Shown in pieces: positions 8,955-18,369 of a DNA stretch of 41,666 bases. Each line of letters opens with the position of its first letter. Positions within the stretch are counted from its first letter, which is position 1. Source of the stretch: Nitrospirae bacterium RBG_16_64_22. Its GTDB lineage: Bacteria; Nitrospirota; RBG-16-64-22. The notes below the pieces were generated by a model. That model saw only the letters and a list, made by a program, of their open reading frames with translations. It was not told the origin of the DNA and made no database searches. The DNA is taken from assembly GCA_001803795.1 (NCBI GenBank), contig MHEK01000033.1, positions 204 through 41,869 of the forward strand. The letters run 5' to 3'. The position numbers and the translations under genes were made by a program.

Positions 8955-10208
8955 ATGCCGGAAGATCTTCTTCCAGAATGGATCGCGCGGCTCGGAATCG
9001 CGCTGGCCATCGGCCTCCTGATCGGCCTCCAGCGGGAGTCGGTCCGGGCGGACGGGCCCCGCCGGCTCGGCGGCGTCCGCACCTACGCCCTCGCCTCCAT
9101 CGCCGGTTTTGCCGCCGCCCACGGCTGGCCCCATCCGTCCGTCTTCCTCGCGGGCCTCGCCGTCCTGGGACTCATCCTGACGGCCGGCATCGTTCGCGCA
9201 GGCATGGCGGGCGACGCCGGGGGAATCACCGCCGAGCTGGCGGCGCTTCTCACGTTTCTCCTCGGGGGGATGGCCGCGACCGGCCCCTTTCTCCCCCCCG
9301 TCGCGATCGCCGTCCTCGTCACGCTTCTCCTTGCCTCGAAACAGCCGCTCCACACCTTCATCCGGGAGTACGTCGGGACGGAGGAGATGATGGCCGTGGC
9401 CAAGTTCGCCCTGGTGGCCCTCGTCGTCTACCCCCTTCTTCCCGACCAGGGGTTCACGCCTCTCCGGATCAACCCGCGCCAGATCTGGTTCATGGTCGTC
9501 CTCGTCACCGCCATCTCCTTCTTCGGATACTTCGGCGTGAGAATCGCCGGGCCCAAACGGGGCATACTGATCACGGCCCTCTTCGGCGGCATGGTCAGCT
9601 CTACGGCCGTGACGCTCGCCTTCGCCCGCTTGAGCCGCGAACGGCCGGAGATCTCCCCGCCCCTCGCCGGCGGGATTGTCCTGGCGGGAACGGTCATGTT
9701 CCTGCGCCAACTGGTCGAAGTCGCCGTCGTCCACCCGTCCCTCCTGCCCGCCGTCGGCGCCCTGATGCTTCCCGTCGGCCTGGTCGGAGCCTGGTTCCTC
9801 CGGCGAAACGACTGGGCACCCGCCGCCGTGGATCTCCCTCTCGCCAATCCGTTCGAGATCGCCACGGCCCTCAAGTTCGGCGCCCTCTACGGCGCCGTCC
9901 TGGCGATCGTCCAGTTCGCCATGCTCACCTTCGGGACGGCGGGCGTCTACGCCGTGGCGCTCCTGTCCGGACTGGCCGAAGTCGACGCCCCGACGCTCTC
10001 GCTCCTCGGACTGAGCCGTGACGCGGTCGTCCCGGCCGGTGTCGCCGCGGTGGGTATCCTGGCGGCGGGGCTGGGGAATACCGCCGCCAAGCTCGGGTCG
10101 GTGCTGGTCCTCGGGTCCCGCCCCCTGGCCCGGGCCGCGATCTGGCCGATGGGATCCATGCTCCTTGCCGGCGCCGCCGCCATCGCCGTCTACCTGCTCC
10201 TGATCTAA
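8955..10208 (+). CDS. MgtC/SapB and DUF4010-type integral membrane protein
   Basis: LGIALAIGLLIGLQRES...RRLGGVRTYALASIAG then multiple TM segments through the C-terminus. Confidence 0.8.
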   Translation: MPEDLLPEWIARLGIALAIGLLIGLQRESVRADGPRRLGGVRTYALASIAGFAAAHGWPHPSVFLAGLAVLGLILTAGIVRAGMAGDAGGITAELAALLTFLLGGMAATGPFLPPVAIAVLVTLLLASKQPLHTFIREYVGTEEMMAVAKFALVALVVYPLLPDQGFTPLRINPRQIWFMVVLVTAISFFGYFGVRIAGPKRGILITALFGGMVSSTAVTLAFARLSRERPEISPPLAGGIVLAGTVMFLRQLVEVAVVHPSLLPAVGALMLPVGLVGAWFLRRNDWAPAAVDLPLANPFEIATALKFGALYGAVLAIVQFAMLTFGTAGVYAVALLSGLAEVDAPTLSLLGLSRDAVVPAGVAAVGILAAGLGNTAAKLGSVLVLGSRPLARAAIWPMGSMLLAGAAAIAVYLLLI

Positions 10209-10234
10209 CAGGATTGCCCCGCTCCCTCGCTGAG

Positions 10235-10262
10235 TTTACACACCGTTAACCTGCCCTTGAGT
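10235..10262 (+). promoter_or_regulatory. Candidate PhoB box upstream of the glycosyltransferase operon
   Basis: TTTACA (10235), TTAACC (10246), TTGAGT (10257) at 11-bp spacing in a 143-bp intergenic gap. Confidence 0.55.
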
Positions 10263-10351
10263 CCGTTTTCCGCGCCGTTCCGTTACGATCCGCGTCAGAA
10301 GATCGGGGAGACGGCCCGGTTACCCGGCGAAACCCAGAAGAGGAGGGCTCG

Positions 10352-12727
10352 ATGGCGTCCCCGCCCGAAGCGCGTGTCGATCTGCACGTCCACTCACATC
10401 ATTCAAACCGCCCGTCCGAATGGATCCTCAAGAAGATCGGCAGTCCGGAATGCTACACGAAGCCGCGGGACCTCTACCGGATCGCGAAAGCGCGCAGTAT
10501 GACGTTCGTCACGGTGACGGACCACAACGTCATCGACGGCGGCCTCGAGATTGCACACCACCCCGACGTCTTCCTCTCCGAGGAGGTGGACGTCTCGTTC
10601 CCCGAGGACGGCTGCAATATCCACGTCGTCACGCTGGGAATCACGGAAACACAGCACGCCGAGATCCAGCGCCTCCGGCGGAACGTCTACGATCTGACGC
10701 GCTATCTCAACGCCGAGGGAATCGCCCACTTTGTCGCGCATCCCCTCTACAACCAGAACGGGCGCCTCACGGTCGAGACGTTCGAGAAGATGCTCGTCCT
10801 CTTCCCCGCGTTCGAGGTCCGGAACGGCGCCCGCAACCGCCTGCTGAACGACCTGACGGATCGGATCATCACGGGGATTACGGGAGACGATATCGCCCGC
10901 CTCGCCGACAAGCACGGGATCGCTCCCGCCGGAGAATACCCGTTCCGCCGCGGCATCGTAGGCGGGTCGGACGACCACGGCCAGATCCACGTTGCCACGG
11001 CGTACACCTGGACCCTCGGAGCCCGGACGATTCCGGAGTTCCTGGACGCCGTGCGGCACGGGCGGACCCACCCCGCGGGCGCCAGCGGTTCGGCCGTCGT
11101 CCTGGCTCACTCGATCTACAGCGTCGCATTCCGTTACTACATGGACCGGCTTGGGGTCCGCCCCGAGAGATCCTCGAACCCGCTCATCGCGAGCCTTCCC
11201 CGTCTCCTCTACAACGACACGGAGGCGCGGCTCAACCCATGGGCGAAGATCTCCCACCTGGCCCGCCGGCTCAAGCCTCGAAAGAAGCTCAAGCCGGATG
11301 AGGAGGACCTCCTCGTCCTCTTGCGGGAGGAGCTTCGCGCCGTCTTCGGCCGGCCGGGGGAATACAAAGACTGGCTCGCGAACGGCTCCGCCTCCGTCGA
11401 GGAGCACAACGCCAGGATCTTCGGGCTCGCCAGCCGCATGTCCAGCCGGATACTGTTCGTCTCCCTCGAGAAGATCGTCAAGAGTTTCTCATCGGAGAAC
11501 CCGCTCAAGGGGATCCAGGCCGCCTCCGGGATCGCGGGGATCTACGGCCTCCTGTCCCCCTACTTCTTTTCCTTCTCTCACCAGTACAGGGACCGCCGCC
11601 TTCTCGCTGAAGTCCAAACCAGGTTCAACGCCGGACGCGAGACCGGAGAATCCGTTCTCTTCTGCGACAACGACGCGCTCTGGGACTCGTCCGGTCTCAC
11701 GCCGGCCCGCCTTCTCAAGGCGCGGGAGGAAGGCGTCCCGATCTCGATCTTCACCTGCTCGGAGATGCCGGCCTTCGACGAAGCCGGCCTCAAGAATTTC
11801 CCGGCCCCGGGGAGTCTCGCCGTGGCGGAGAACAGGATCTGCTTCCCTCCCGTGTTGGACGTCCTGGCCGAGCTTGAGACGCGGAATCCGGACCGGCTGG
11901 CCGCCTGGACGGCCGGACCGATGGGGCTCGCGGCCCTGCTGGCCGCGCGGCTCCTCGGCCTCCCGCTCACGACCTACTTTCACACCGACCTCCCGGCACT
12001 CGCGCGCTTCCTCACGCGGGACGCCGACATCGAAGAGCTCGTCTGGAAGTACGTCGCATGGTTCCATGGAAAAGCGGACACGGTCATCGTCCCCACGGTC
12101 GCGGCGAAGACGGCCCTGACGGCTCGGGGCCTCGACCCCCGCCGGATCGAGGTCCGGGCGTGGGCCTCGCCCTGGAGCGCGAACGGGACGCTGTTCGAGC
12201 GCGGCGAAGACGAGCCGCTCCGGCTGGTCTGCGTAGGCCCCATCGACAGGGACCGGGGGACGATCGAGATGATTTCCGCCTGGGACTCGGTCCGGGGCGC
12301 TCTCCCCGGTGCGACGCTTGTTCTCTGCGGCGACGGGCCGATGGCGGCCGAGGCGCAGGGACTGCCGGGCGTGGAAGTCGTACCGCCCCGATCCAGCGCC
12401 GGGCTTGCCGCGCTTCTTGCCCGCGCGGACCTCTTCCTGACCAACGACCGGATCGACCTCACGGGCCTTGAGACGCTCCGCGCCCTCTCGGCGGGGCTCC
12501 CGGCCCTGGTTCCCCACGGGTCCGCCGCCGCCGAGCACGTTCAACCGGTCCGCACCGGCCTCCTCCACGACGGGACCGCGCCGTCCATCGCCGCCGCCCT
12601 CCAAGCCCTGCTCGCCGATTCCCGCCGCCCCGAGATGGGCGATCTGGCTCGCCGACGGGCGCGCGAAGTCACCGTGGGAACGATGCTCGCCGCCGATCGC
12701 GTTTCCCGCGAGTCGATACCGGCATGA
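10352..12727 (+). CDS. PHP-domain phosphoesterase fused to a GT4-like glycosyltransferase
   Basis: PHP motifs VDLHVHSHHS, VTVTDHN, FVAHPLYN, GGSDDHGQ; C-terminus LLGLPLTTYFHTDLPALARFLT, RLVCVGPIDRDRGTIEMISAW, GLETLRALSAGLPALVPHGSAAAEHV. Confidence 0.8.
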   Translation: MASPPEARVDLHVHSHHSNRPSEWILKKIGSPECYTKPRDLYRIAKARSMTFVTVTDHNVIDGGLEIAHHPDVFLSEEVDVSFPEDGCNIHVVTLGITETQHAEIQRLRRNVYDLTRYLNAEGIAHFVAHPLYNQNGRLTVETFEKMLVLFPAFEVRNGARNRLLNDLTDRIITGITGDDIARLADKHGIAPAGEYPFRRGIVGGSDDHGQIHVATAYTWTLGARTIPEFLDAVRHGRTHPAGASGSAVVLAHSIYSVAFRYYMDRLGVRPERSSNPLIASLPRLLYNDTEARLNPWAKISHLARRLKPRKKLKPDEEDLLVLLREELRAVFGRPGEYKDWLANGSASVEEHNARIFGLASRMSSRILFVSLEKIVKSFSSENPLKGIQAASGIAGIYGLLSPYFFSFSHQYRDRRLLAEVQTRFNAGRETGESVLFCDNDALWDSSGLTPARLLKAREEGVPISIFTCSEMPAFDEAGLKNFPAPGSLAVAENRICFPPVLDVLAELETRNPDRLAAWTAGPMGLAALLAARLLGLPLTTYFHTDLPALARFLTRDADIEELVWKYVAWFHGKADTVIVPTVAAKTALTARGLDPRRIEVRAWASPWSANGTLFERGEDEPLRLVCVGPIDRDRGTIEMISAWDSVRGALPGATLVLCGDGPMAAEAQGLPGVEVVPPRSSAGLAALLARADLFLTNDRIDLTGLETLRALSAGLPALVPHGSAAAEHVQPVRTGLLHDGTAPSIAAALQALLADSRRPEMGDLARRRAREVTVGTMLAADRVSRESIPA

Positions 12728-13947
12728 GCGGCTGCGCCGCGGCGACGGCCGTGACAACCTTGCCGCTCTCCGGTCACAACCCCTTGGATTCCTCCCTCCT
12801 CGCCGTCTACGTCTCGTGCGGGTCGGGACACCGCCGCGCCGCCCAGGCGGTCGCGGCCGCGGCGCGGGAGCGCGGGCTCGTTGCGGACAGCGTGAACCTC
12901 CTCGACCACGTCCACCCCCTGTTCCGGCGCGCCTATCAGAACGGCTACGAATGGATCGTCCGCCACGCCCCGGCCATTTGGGCCGGGCTCTACGCCTCGG
13001 CGGCGCATCCCCGGTCGGAGGCGGCCCTGCGGCGCGTCCAGGGGTTCCTCTCGAGGCCCGCGGCCCGTCCCTTCTTCGATCTGATCGAAACCTCGCGGCC
13101 TTCCACGGTCGTGGCCACGCATTTCCTCGCCGTCCACCTGCTGGGCCCCTTGCGGGCGCGCTGCGGCTTTCGCCTCGCCGCCACGATCACCGACTTCGAG
13201 GCGCATCCGTTCTGGATCGACGGCGCCGTCGACACGTACACCGTAGCCCACGAGGACGTCGCCCGCGAGCTTTCGGCCCTCGGCGTCCCCCGCGACAGGA
13301 TCGAAGTAACCGGAATCCCCATCCAGCCGGACCTGGACAAGCGCGACTCCGCCGCCTGCCGCAAGGTCCTGGGGATTCCGGACGATGAGCGGGTCATCCT
13401 GGTCCTCTCGGGCGGCATCGGCGTCGGGCGGATCGAGCAGGTGGTCGTCGACCTCGCCCGGAGGCGCGTGGCCGCCTCCGTCTGGGTCTCGGCCGGAAAC
13501 GACGCCGGGAGACTGAGGCGGCTCGAAGCCTTGGCCTCGTCTCTTCCGCTCCGCGTCCGCCCGTTCGGGTTCGTCGAGAACATCGAGGACTACCTGGGCG
13601 CGGCCGACGTCCTCGTGACGAAGCCCGGCGGGCTCACGGTTTCGGAAGCCCTCGCCCGCCGCCTCCCGACCGTCCTCATCGATCCGATCCCCGGCCAGGA
13701 GAAGGCGAACGCCCGCTTCCTGACCTCGCGGGGCGCGGCCCTGGAGGGAGGAAGCGCTGTGGAAGCTGTCGACGCCGTCGAGCGTCTCCTGTGCGACCCG
13801 GCTCTGCGGAGCGACCTTCGCCGGCGGATGGAATCGCTCGCCCGGCCGGACGCCGCGCGGGACGCGGCGAGGAGGCTCTTCCCGAACGGACCGCTCCTGA
13901 TCGAAAACGCGCGCTTGGAACGGAACACCAACCATAGCGGAGGATGA
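12724..13947 (+). CDS. MGDG-synthase/diacylglycerol glucosyltransferase-like GT28
   Basis: [25 protein letters not shown]...[68 protein letters not shown] overlap with upstream gene. Confidence 0.85.
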   Translation: MSGCAAATAVTTLPLSGHNPLDSSLLAVYVSCGSGHRRAAQAVAAAARERGLVADSVNLLDHVHPLFRRAYQNGYEWIVRHAPAIWAGLYASAAHPRSEAALRRVQGFLSRPAARPFFDLIETSRPSTVVATHFLAVHLLGPLRARCGFRLAATITDFEAHPFWIDGAVDTYTVAHEDVARELSALGVPRDRIEVTGIPIQPDLDKRDSAACRKVLGIPDDERVILVLSGGIGVGRIEQVVVDLARRRVAASVWVSAGNDAGRLRRLEALASSLPLRVRPFGFVENIEDYLGAADVLVTKPGGLTVSEALARRLPTVLIDPIPGQEKANARFLTSRGAALEGGSAVEAVDAVERLLCDPALRSDLRRRMESLARPDAARDAARRLFPNGPLLIENARLERNTNHSGG

Positions 13948-13948
13948 C

Positions 13949-14407
13949 GTGCACACCGACAACCGAACGTTTCGAGGGAAGAAAAAGATCGCCCTGGTCG
14001 CGCACGACAACAAGAAGCGCGATCTGCTGGAATGGATCAAGTTCAATCGGGATCTCCTGTCACAACACGAGCTCTGGGCCACGGGCACGACCGGCAGACT
14101 CCTGGAGGGGGAGCTCGGGCTTGACGTCATCCGCCTGCAAAGCGGCCCTCTCGGCGGCGACCTCCAGATCGGGTCAAAGATCGTCGAAGGAGAAATCGAC
14201 TTCATGATCTTCTTCTGGGACCCGCTCGAGCCGCTCCCGCACGATCCCGACGTCAAAGCCCTTCTGCGGATCGCGGTCGTCTGGAACATCCCGGTCGCGT
14301 GCAATCGCGCATCGGCCGATTACATCATTTCGTCGCCCTTGATGACCCAGCCGTACGAACGCACCCTGCCGGACTACGCCGTGCATCTCGAACGCGAGCT
14401 TCGTTGA
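13949..14407 (+). CDS. mgsA: Methylglyoxal synthase
   Basis: [42 protein letters not shown]...[72 protein letters not shown]. Confidence 0.95.
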   Translation: MHTDNRTFRGKKKIALVAHDNKKRDLLEWIKFNRDLLSQHELWATGTTGRLLEGELGLDVIRLQSGPLGGDLQIGSKIVEGEIDFMIFFWDPLEPLPHDPDVKALLRIAVVWNIPVACNRASADYIISSPLMTQPYERTLPDYAVHLERELR

Positions 14408-14412
14408 AGAAC

Positions 14413-14428
14413 CCCGTAAAGGCGGGGA
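14413..14428. repeat. Short hairpin CCCCG-TAAAGG-CGGGG
   Basis: Inverted repeat just after mgsA, followed by ATTCTCC. Confidence 0.45.
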
Positions 14429-14477
14429 TTCTCCGACCTCTAAGGTACTCTTCGTCATTTACATTCGCGCGCCTTGA

Positions 14478-14497
14478 CCCCGCCCCAAGGGGCGGGG
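14478..14497. repeat. Perfect GC-rich inverted repeat CCCCGCCCC-AA-GGGGCGGGG
   Basis: 9-bp perfect arms; shares GGCGGGGATT with the hairpin 50 bp upstream. Confidence 0.6.
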
Positions 14498-14569
14498 ATT
14501 GCGGCGCACTTTGCGGTTCAACCGCCGGATGAGAGACCGCCGATGCTTCGCCGCGAAAGGAGACCTTCG

Positions 14570-15493
14570 ATGAGAATCGCCGTGATCGGAGATCCCGCCT
14601 CCTGGGAAACCGACCGACTGTCCGAAACCATCCGTTCGCTCGCCCACGAGGCCGTCGTGATTCCCCCGGAGGAATGCTCCCTCTGTCTCCACAAGGGGCA
14701 GGTCACGCATCGCGGGCAGGATCTCTCCCTGTTCGACGCCGTTCTCGCGCAGAGTCTCGGGGACGTCGCCCGGCCGGCCACAAGATTCCGGGTCCACATT
14801 CTCCGCCACCTCGAGCGCCAGGGCGTCCGCGTCTTCCCCAGACCGGACGCCATCGAGAGCACGATGGACCGGTATCGGATGACGCTCGATCTGTCCCAGG
14901 CGGGCCTCCCCGTCCCGCCGACGCTCGTGACGGAGCAGATCGAGCACGCCCTCCTCTTTCTCGAGGCGTTCGGGCCGTCCGTCTTCAAACCTCTCTTCAC
15001 GTCGGGCGGCCGGGGGATGGCCGTCCTCGCCGATCCGGCGGAGGCCCGTGGGTTCCTCCGCGCCCAGGCGGACACGGGCGGCCTCCCGTTCTACCTTCAG
15101 CAGTTCATCGAGAATCCCACGAACCACATGAGCGTCGTCATCGTCGGCGGGCGGTTCCTCTGCGCCTACACCCGCCCCTGGGCCGCGCCGGGGCGCGAGG
15201 AATCGGCTTCGCCTTCGCCCCATCGGCTTATCCAACCCTCCGCCGAGGAGATCGCCATCGCGCGTTGCGCCGCCCGTCTCTTCGGCCTGGGCTTCGCGAC
15301 CGTCGAGATGGTCGATCAGGGCTCCGGCCTCACGATCTACGACGTGTCCCCCTGGGGAAACCTCCGGGGCCCCTGGGAGATCGGCGCGATCGACGCCGCC
15401 GGCGCCCTCGTCACGCACGTACTGGAGCAGATTCCCGCCGTGTCCATCGCCTCCGGGGACGAGACGGGTCGTCTCGCCCGGGTTTCCCATTGA
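14570..15493 (+). CDS. Second ATP-grasp enzyme, paralogous to 4269-5201
   Basis: MRIAVIGDPASWETDRLSETI...DRYRMTLDLSQAGLPVPPTLVTEQ...SVFKPLFTSGGRGMAVL...YLQQFIENP; AAGGAG RBS. Confidence 0.8.
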   Translation: MRIAVIGDPASWETDRLSETIRSLAHEAVVIPPEECSLCLHKGQVTHRGQDLSLFDAVLAQSLGDVARPATRFRVHILRHLERQGVRVFPRPDAIESTMDRYRMTLDLSQAGLPVPPTLVTEQIEHALLFLEAFGPSVFKPLFTSGGRGMAVLADPAEARGFLRAQADTGGLPFYLQQFIENPTNHMSVVIVGGRFLCAYTRPWAAPGREESASPSPHRLIQPSAEEIAIARCAARLFGLGFATVEMVDQGSGLTIYDVSPWGNLRGPWEIGAIDAAGALVTHVLEQIPAVSIASGDETGRLARVSH

Positions 15494-15504
15494 AGGAGCG
15501 CTCC

Positions 15505-16329
15505 ATGAACACAATCCTTGTGGCTGACGACCAACCGGCCCTCGTCGAGACGATGTCGAGCGGGGAGTGCCGGGATGAAATCTCCTTTCTCTTCGACACC
15601 CTCGTCCACGAACTCAACAACGTCGTGCTCGCGATCGACGGATGCGCGGGTCTCCTCCGGCGAGACGCGGCCCTTGCCGAACTCAGCCGGACGTACGTGG
15701 GCATGATCCTGACGGGAACAAACCGGCTCACCCGCCGCCTCGAAGATTTGCGGGTCCTGACACGGGACGGGAGCGAGACCGCCCCCGGGGCCGCGGATCT
15801 CTCCGCCATCCTCCGGGAGGTCGTCTCCGAATCGGAGGCGGGGGCCCGGGAGCGGGAGATCGAGGTCTCCGCCTCGGTGCCCTCCGATCCGGTCCCCCTT
15901 GCCGCCCCGGCCGCCGTCACGCGCACGATTCTCCGGAACATCGTCAAAAACGCGGTCAAGTACAACGTCCGCCGCGGGCGCGTGGACATCGCCGTCTCCC
16001 GGGATGAGACGCGGGGGACCGTGTCCGTCGCCGACACGGGGATCGGGATCCCGGCGGAAGCCCGGGAAGCGGTCTTCTCCCGCGGCATCCGCCTCGACCG
16101 CTCCGGGACGCCGGGAATGGGGCTCGGCCTCTACATCGTCCGGCGCCTGACCGAGCGCTTCGGAATCGACGTGGAATTGGACAGCGTGGAGGGAAAGGGA
16201 TCGGCCTTCATTCTCCGGTTCCCTCTTTCCGTCTCCGCGTGGTCCCAGCCCCAGCCCGCCCCGCTCGCTTGGCCAACCTTGCCAACCGTGCCAACCCGTC
16301 CAACTCTGAAAGGAGAGAAAATCGGATGA
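15505..16329 (+). CDS. Cytoplasmic sensor histidine kinase (candidate PhoR partner)
   Basis: H-box LVHELNNVVLAIDG, N-box ILRNIVKNAVKYN, G-boxes VADTGIGIP and GMGLGLYIVRRLTERFG; no TM or periplasmic segment. Confidence 0.82.
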   Translation: MNTILVADDQPALVETMSSGECRDEISFLFDTLVHELNNVVLAIDGCAGLLRRDAALAELSRTYVGMILTGTNRLTRRLEDLRVLTRDGSETAPGAADLSAILREVVSESEAGAREREIEVSASVPSDPVPLAAPAAVTRTILRNIVKNAVKYNVRRGRVDIAVSRDETRGTVSVADTGIGIPAEAREAVFSRGIRLDRSGTPGMGLGLYIVRRLTERFGIDVELDSVEGKGSAFILRFPLSVSAWSQPQPAPLAWPTLPTVPTRPTLKGEKIG

Positions 16330-18296
16330 CAAGACATTCAGTCCTCACGGCCGCGCTCTCGATCTTCTGTCTCCCGTCCTTCGTCCTTCAAGCCCACGCC
16401 GAGCCACGAACCGCCAACCGGATCGCCAAAGTCGAATTCACATCGACCCCGGCCCCGGCGACGGCCGAGGAGATGGCCGTCGGCTACACGCGTTCCGACG
16501 CCGTCGTCACGTATGCCGACGGCCGCCGGAAGGTTTTCCCCCTCTCATACAACGTGCTCTACCGTCCCGGCAACGTCGTCGGCGGCAGGCAGGCCGCTTT
16601 GATCGTGGATCGGGAAGGGAAACCGATCATGCGGTCCTCGCCCGACGAGAAAGGCGACGCGGCCAAGGGGCCGTTCTTCGCGTTTGCCCCCGACGCCAAC
16701 TCCCTGATCCGGCTGGGAGAGAAGGGACGGGAGCGCCTCTACCTCGTCACCCAGTTCGAGTACCACACGGAAGCGCCCAGCGCCGTCGACGGGAATCCTC
16801 CCCTCCAGATGTACGCCCAACTCCCGATGGCGATGAATCTGGCCGCGCTTCGGCAGAACGGGAAGACCGGCAGGCTCCAGGCGGTCAAGCTCTCGAACAT
16901 CGACATGGGCCCGATCAACGGCCTCTGGATCCCCTGCGCCGCCTCGCTCACGCCGTGGAACACGCACCTGGCCGGAGAGGAGTACGAGCCGTACGCCAGG
17001 CTCTTCGAGAACGCCCCCCTCGAGCCGATGAACCTCTTCCTGAAGACTCCCGGGAAAACAGCCCGGGAAGGAGGAGCGAAGGCTTACGACTACGGCCATC
17101 CCGTGGAGGTATCGGTGGACGCGGGGGGCCGGACGAGCGTGGTCAGGCGCTACGCCATGGGACGCCTCGCGGCCGAGCTTGCCCACGTGATGCCGGACGA
17201 GCGGACGGTCTACATGGGGGACGACGGCCGGGACGTGGTCTTCTTCATGTTCATCGCCGACAAGCCGCGCGACCTCTCGGCCGGAACGCTTTACGCCGCG
17301 AGATGGGAGCAGACCGAAGCGGCGAACGGAGGAAAGGCCGTCCTCCGCTGGATCCGCCTCGGCCACGCGGCGGAATCGGAGATCAAGGCGCTCGTGGACA
17401 ACGGGATTTCCTTCTCCGACATCTTCGAGTCCGTGGATGCCGAAGCCTACAAGGGCAACCCGGCCGCGCATGCGGGTTTCCAACCTGTCTACGTCTATGG
17501 AGGTTCCGCCGCGTCGAGCAAACCCGGCTCCGGGGTCAAGCCGGGCACGGTGTATCTGAGAGTCCGGCCCGGGATGGAGAAGGCCGCCGCGTTCCTCGAG
17601 AGCCGCCGGTACGCGGCCCTGAGGGGAGCGACGACCGAGTTCACGAAGATGGAGGGCGTGGCGCACAACGGGAGGGACAAGAAGCTCTACATCGCCATGT
17701 CGTACGTCGAGGCCGGGATGATCGGCGGGAAGAACGACGACCGGCCGCGTGATGACATCCGCCTGACGGGAGACGCGAAAGATCTGGCGTGCGGCGCGGT
17801 CTACGAGAGCCGCTTGGGCGGAGGGCAGTCGGATACGGACGGGAGCCCCATCCCGAGCGATTGGGTCGCCGCGACGATGGAGGCGCTCGTGACAGGCGGG
17901 AGAAAGTCCTTCGGCCAGACGGCTTACGGAAAACACGACGCGTGCGACACGGATCGGATGGCAAACCCCGACAACCTCAAATACTCGGAGGAAATGCGGA
18001 CCCTCTTCATCGGCGAGGACAGCGGGAACCACCTGAACAATTTCCTCTGGACGTACAACGTGGATACAAGCCGGCTCACGCGAATCATGAGCGCCCCGGC
18101 TGGTGCGGAACATACCGGTCTCCAGATCGTGCCCAACGTGAACGGACACACGTACATCATGTCCAACATCCAGCATCCGGGCGCGGCCCAGGACCTCAAG
18201 AAGTATCCCGACGAAGTCAAGGTCCAGCTCCGGTCACGGGTCGATCCCAGGGGATCCGTGGGGTACATCTCGGGCCTTCCTGCTTTGAAGCGGTAG
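16326..18296 (+). CDS. phoX: PhoX-like (DUF839) alkaline phosphatase
   Basis: Signal peptide followed by DUF839-like sequence incl. YNVLYRPG, FAPDANSLIRLGEKG, HVMPDERTVYMGDDGRDVVFFMFIAD, LSAGTLYAARWEQ, ADNGISF-like and C-terminal NPDNLKYSEEMRTLFIGEDSG. Confidence 0.75.
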   Translation: MTRHSVLTAALSIFCLPSFVLQAHAEPRTANRIAKVEFTSTPAPATAEEMAVGYTRSDAVVTYADGRRKVFPLSYNVLYRPGNVVGGRQAALIVDREGKPIMRSSPDEKGDAAKGPFFAFAPDANSLIRLGEKGRERLYLVTQFEYHTEAPSAVDGNPPLQMYAQLPMAMNLAALRQNGKTGRLQAVKLSNIDMGPINGLWIPCAASLTPWNTHLAGEEYEPYARLFENAPLEPMNLFLKTPGKTAREGGAKAYDYGHPVEVSVDAGGRTSVVRRYAMGRLAAELAHVMPDERTVYMGDDGRDVVFFMFIADKPRDLSAGTLYAARWEQTEAANGGKAVLRWIRLGHAAESEIKALVDNGISFSDIFESVDAEAYKGNPAAHAGFQPVYVYGGSAASSKPGSGVKPGTVYLRVRPGMEKAAAFLESRRYAALRGATTEFTKMEGVAHNGRDKKLYIAMSYVEAGMIGGKNDDRPRDDIRLTGDAKDLACGAVYESRLGGGQSDTDGSPIPSDWVAATMEALVTGGRKSFGQTAYGKHDACDTDRMANPDNLKYSEEMRTLFIGEDSGNHLNNFLWTYNVDTSRLTRIMSAPAGAEHTGLQIVPNVNGHTYIMSNIQHPGAAQDLKKYPDEVKVQLRSRVDPRGSVGYISGLPALKR

Positions 18297-18369
18297 GAAG
18301 TCGCTGAACCCGCCGGCCCTCCGCGGGGCAACGCGGATTCGGCGCCTGGACGGGCAAAAGAAGAAAGAG

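Noticed and set aside
7121-9082. 653-aa minus-strand ORF
   Set aside because: Shadow of the mutase and isomerase genes; Arg/Ser/Pro-rich
14458-14477. TTTACATTCG upstream of the second ATP-grasp as a fifth Pho box
   Set aside because: No second half-site at 11 bp; only a single TTTAC word
16262-16310. CCAACC-type short repeat at the end of the histidine kinase gene
   Set aside because: Encodes a short Pro-Thr tail (TLPTVPTRPT); simple low-complexity, no sign of a functional array
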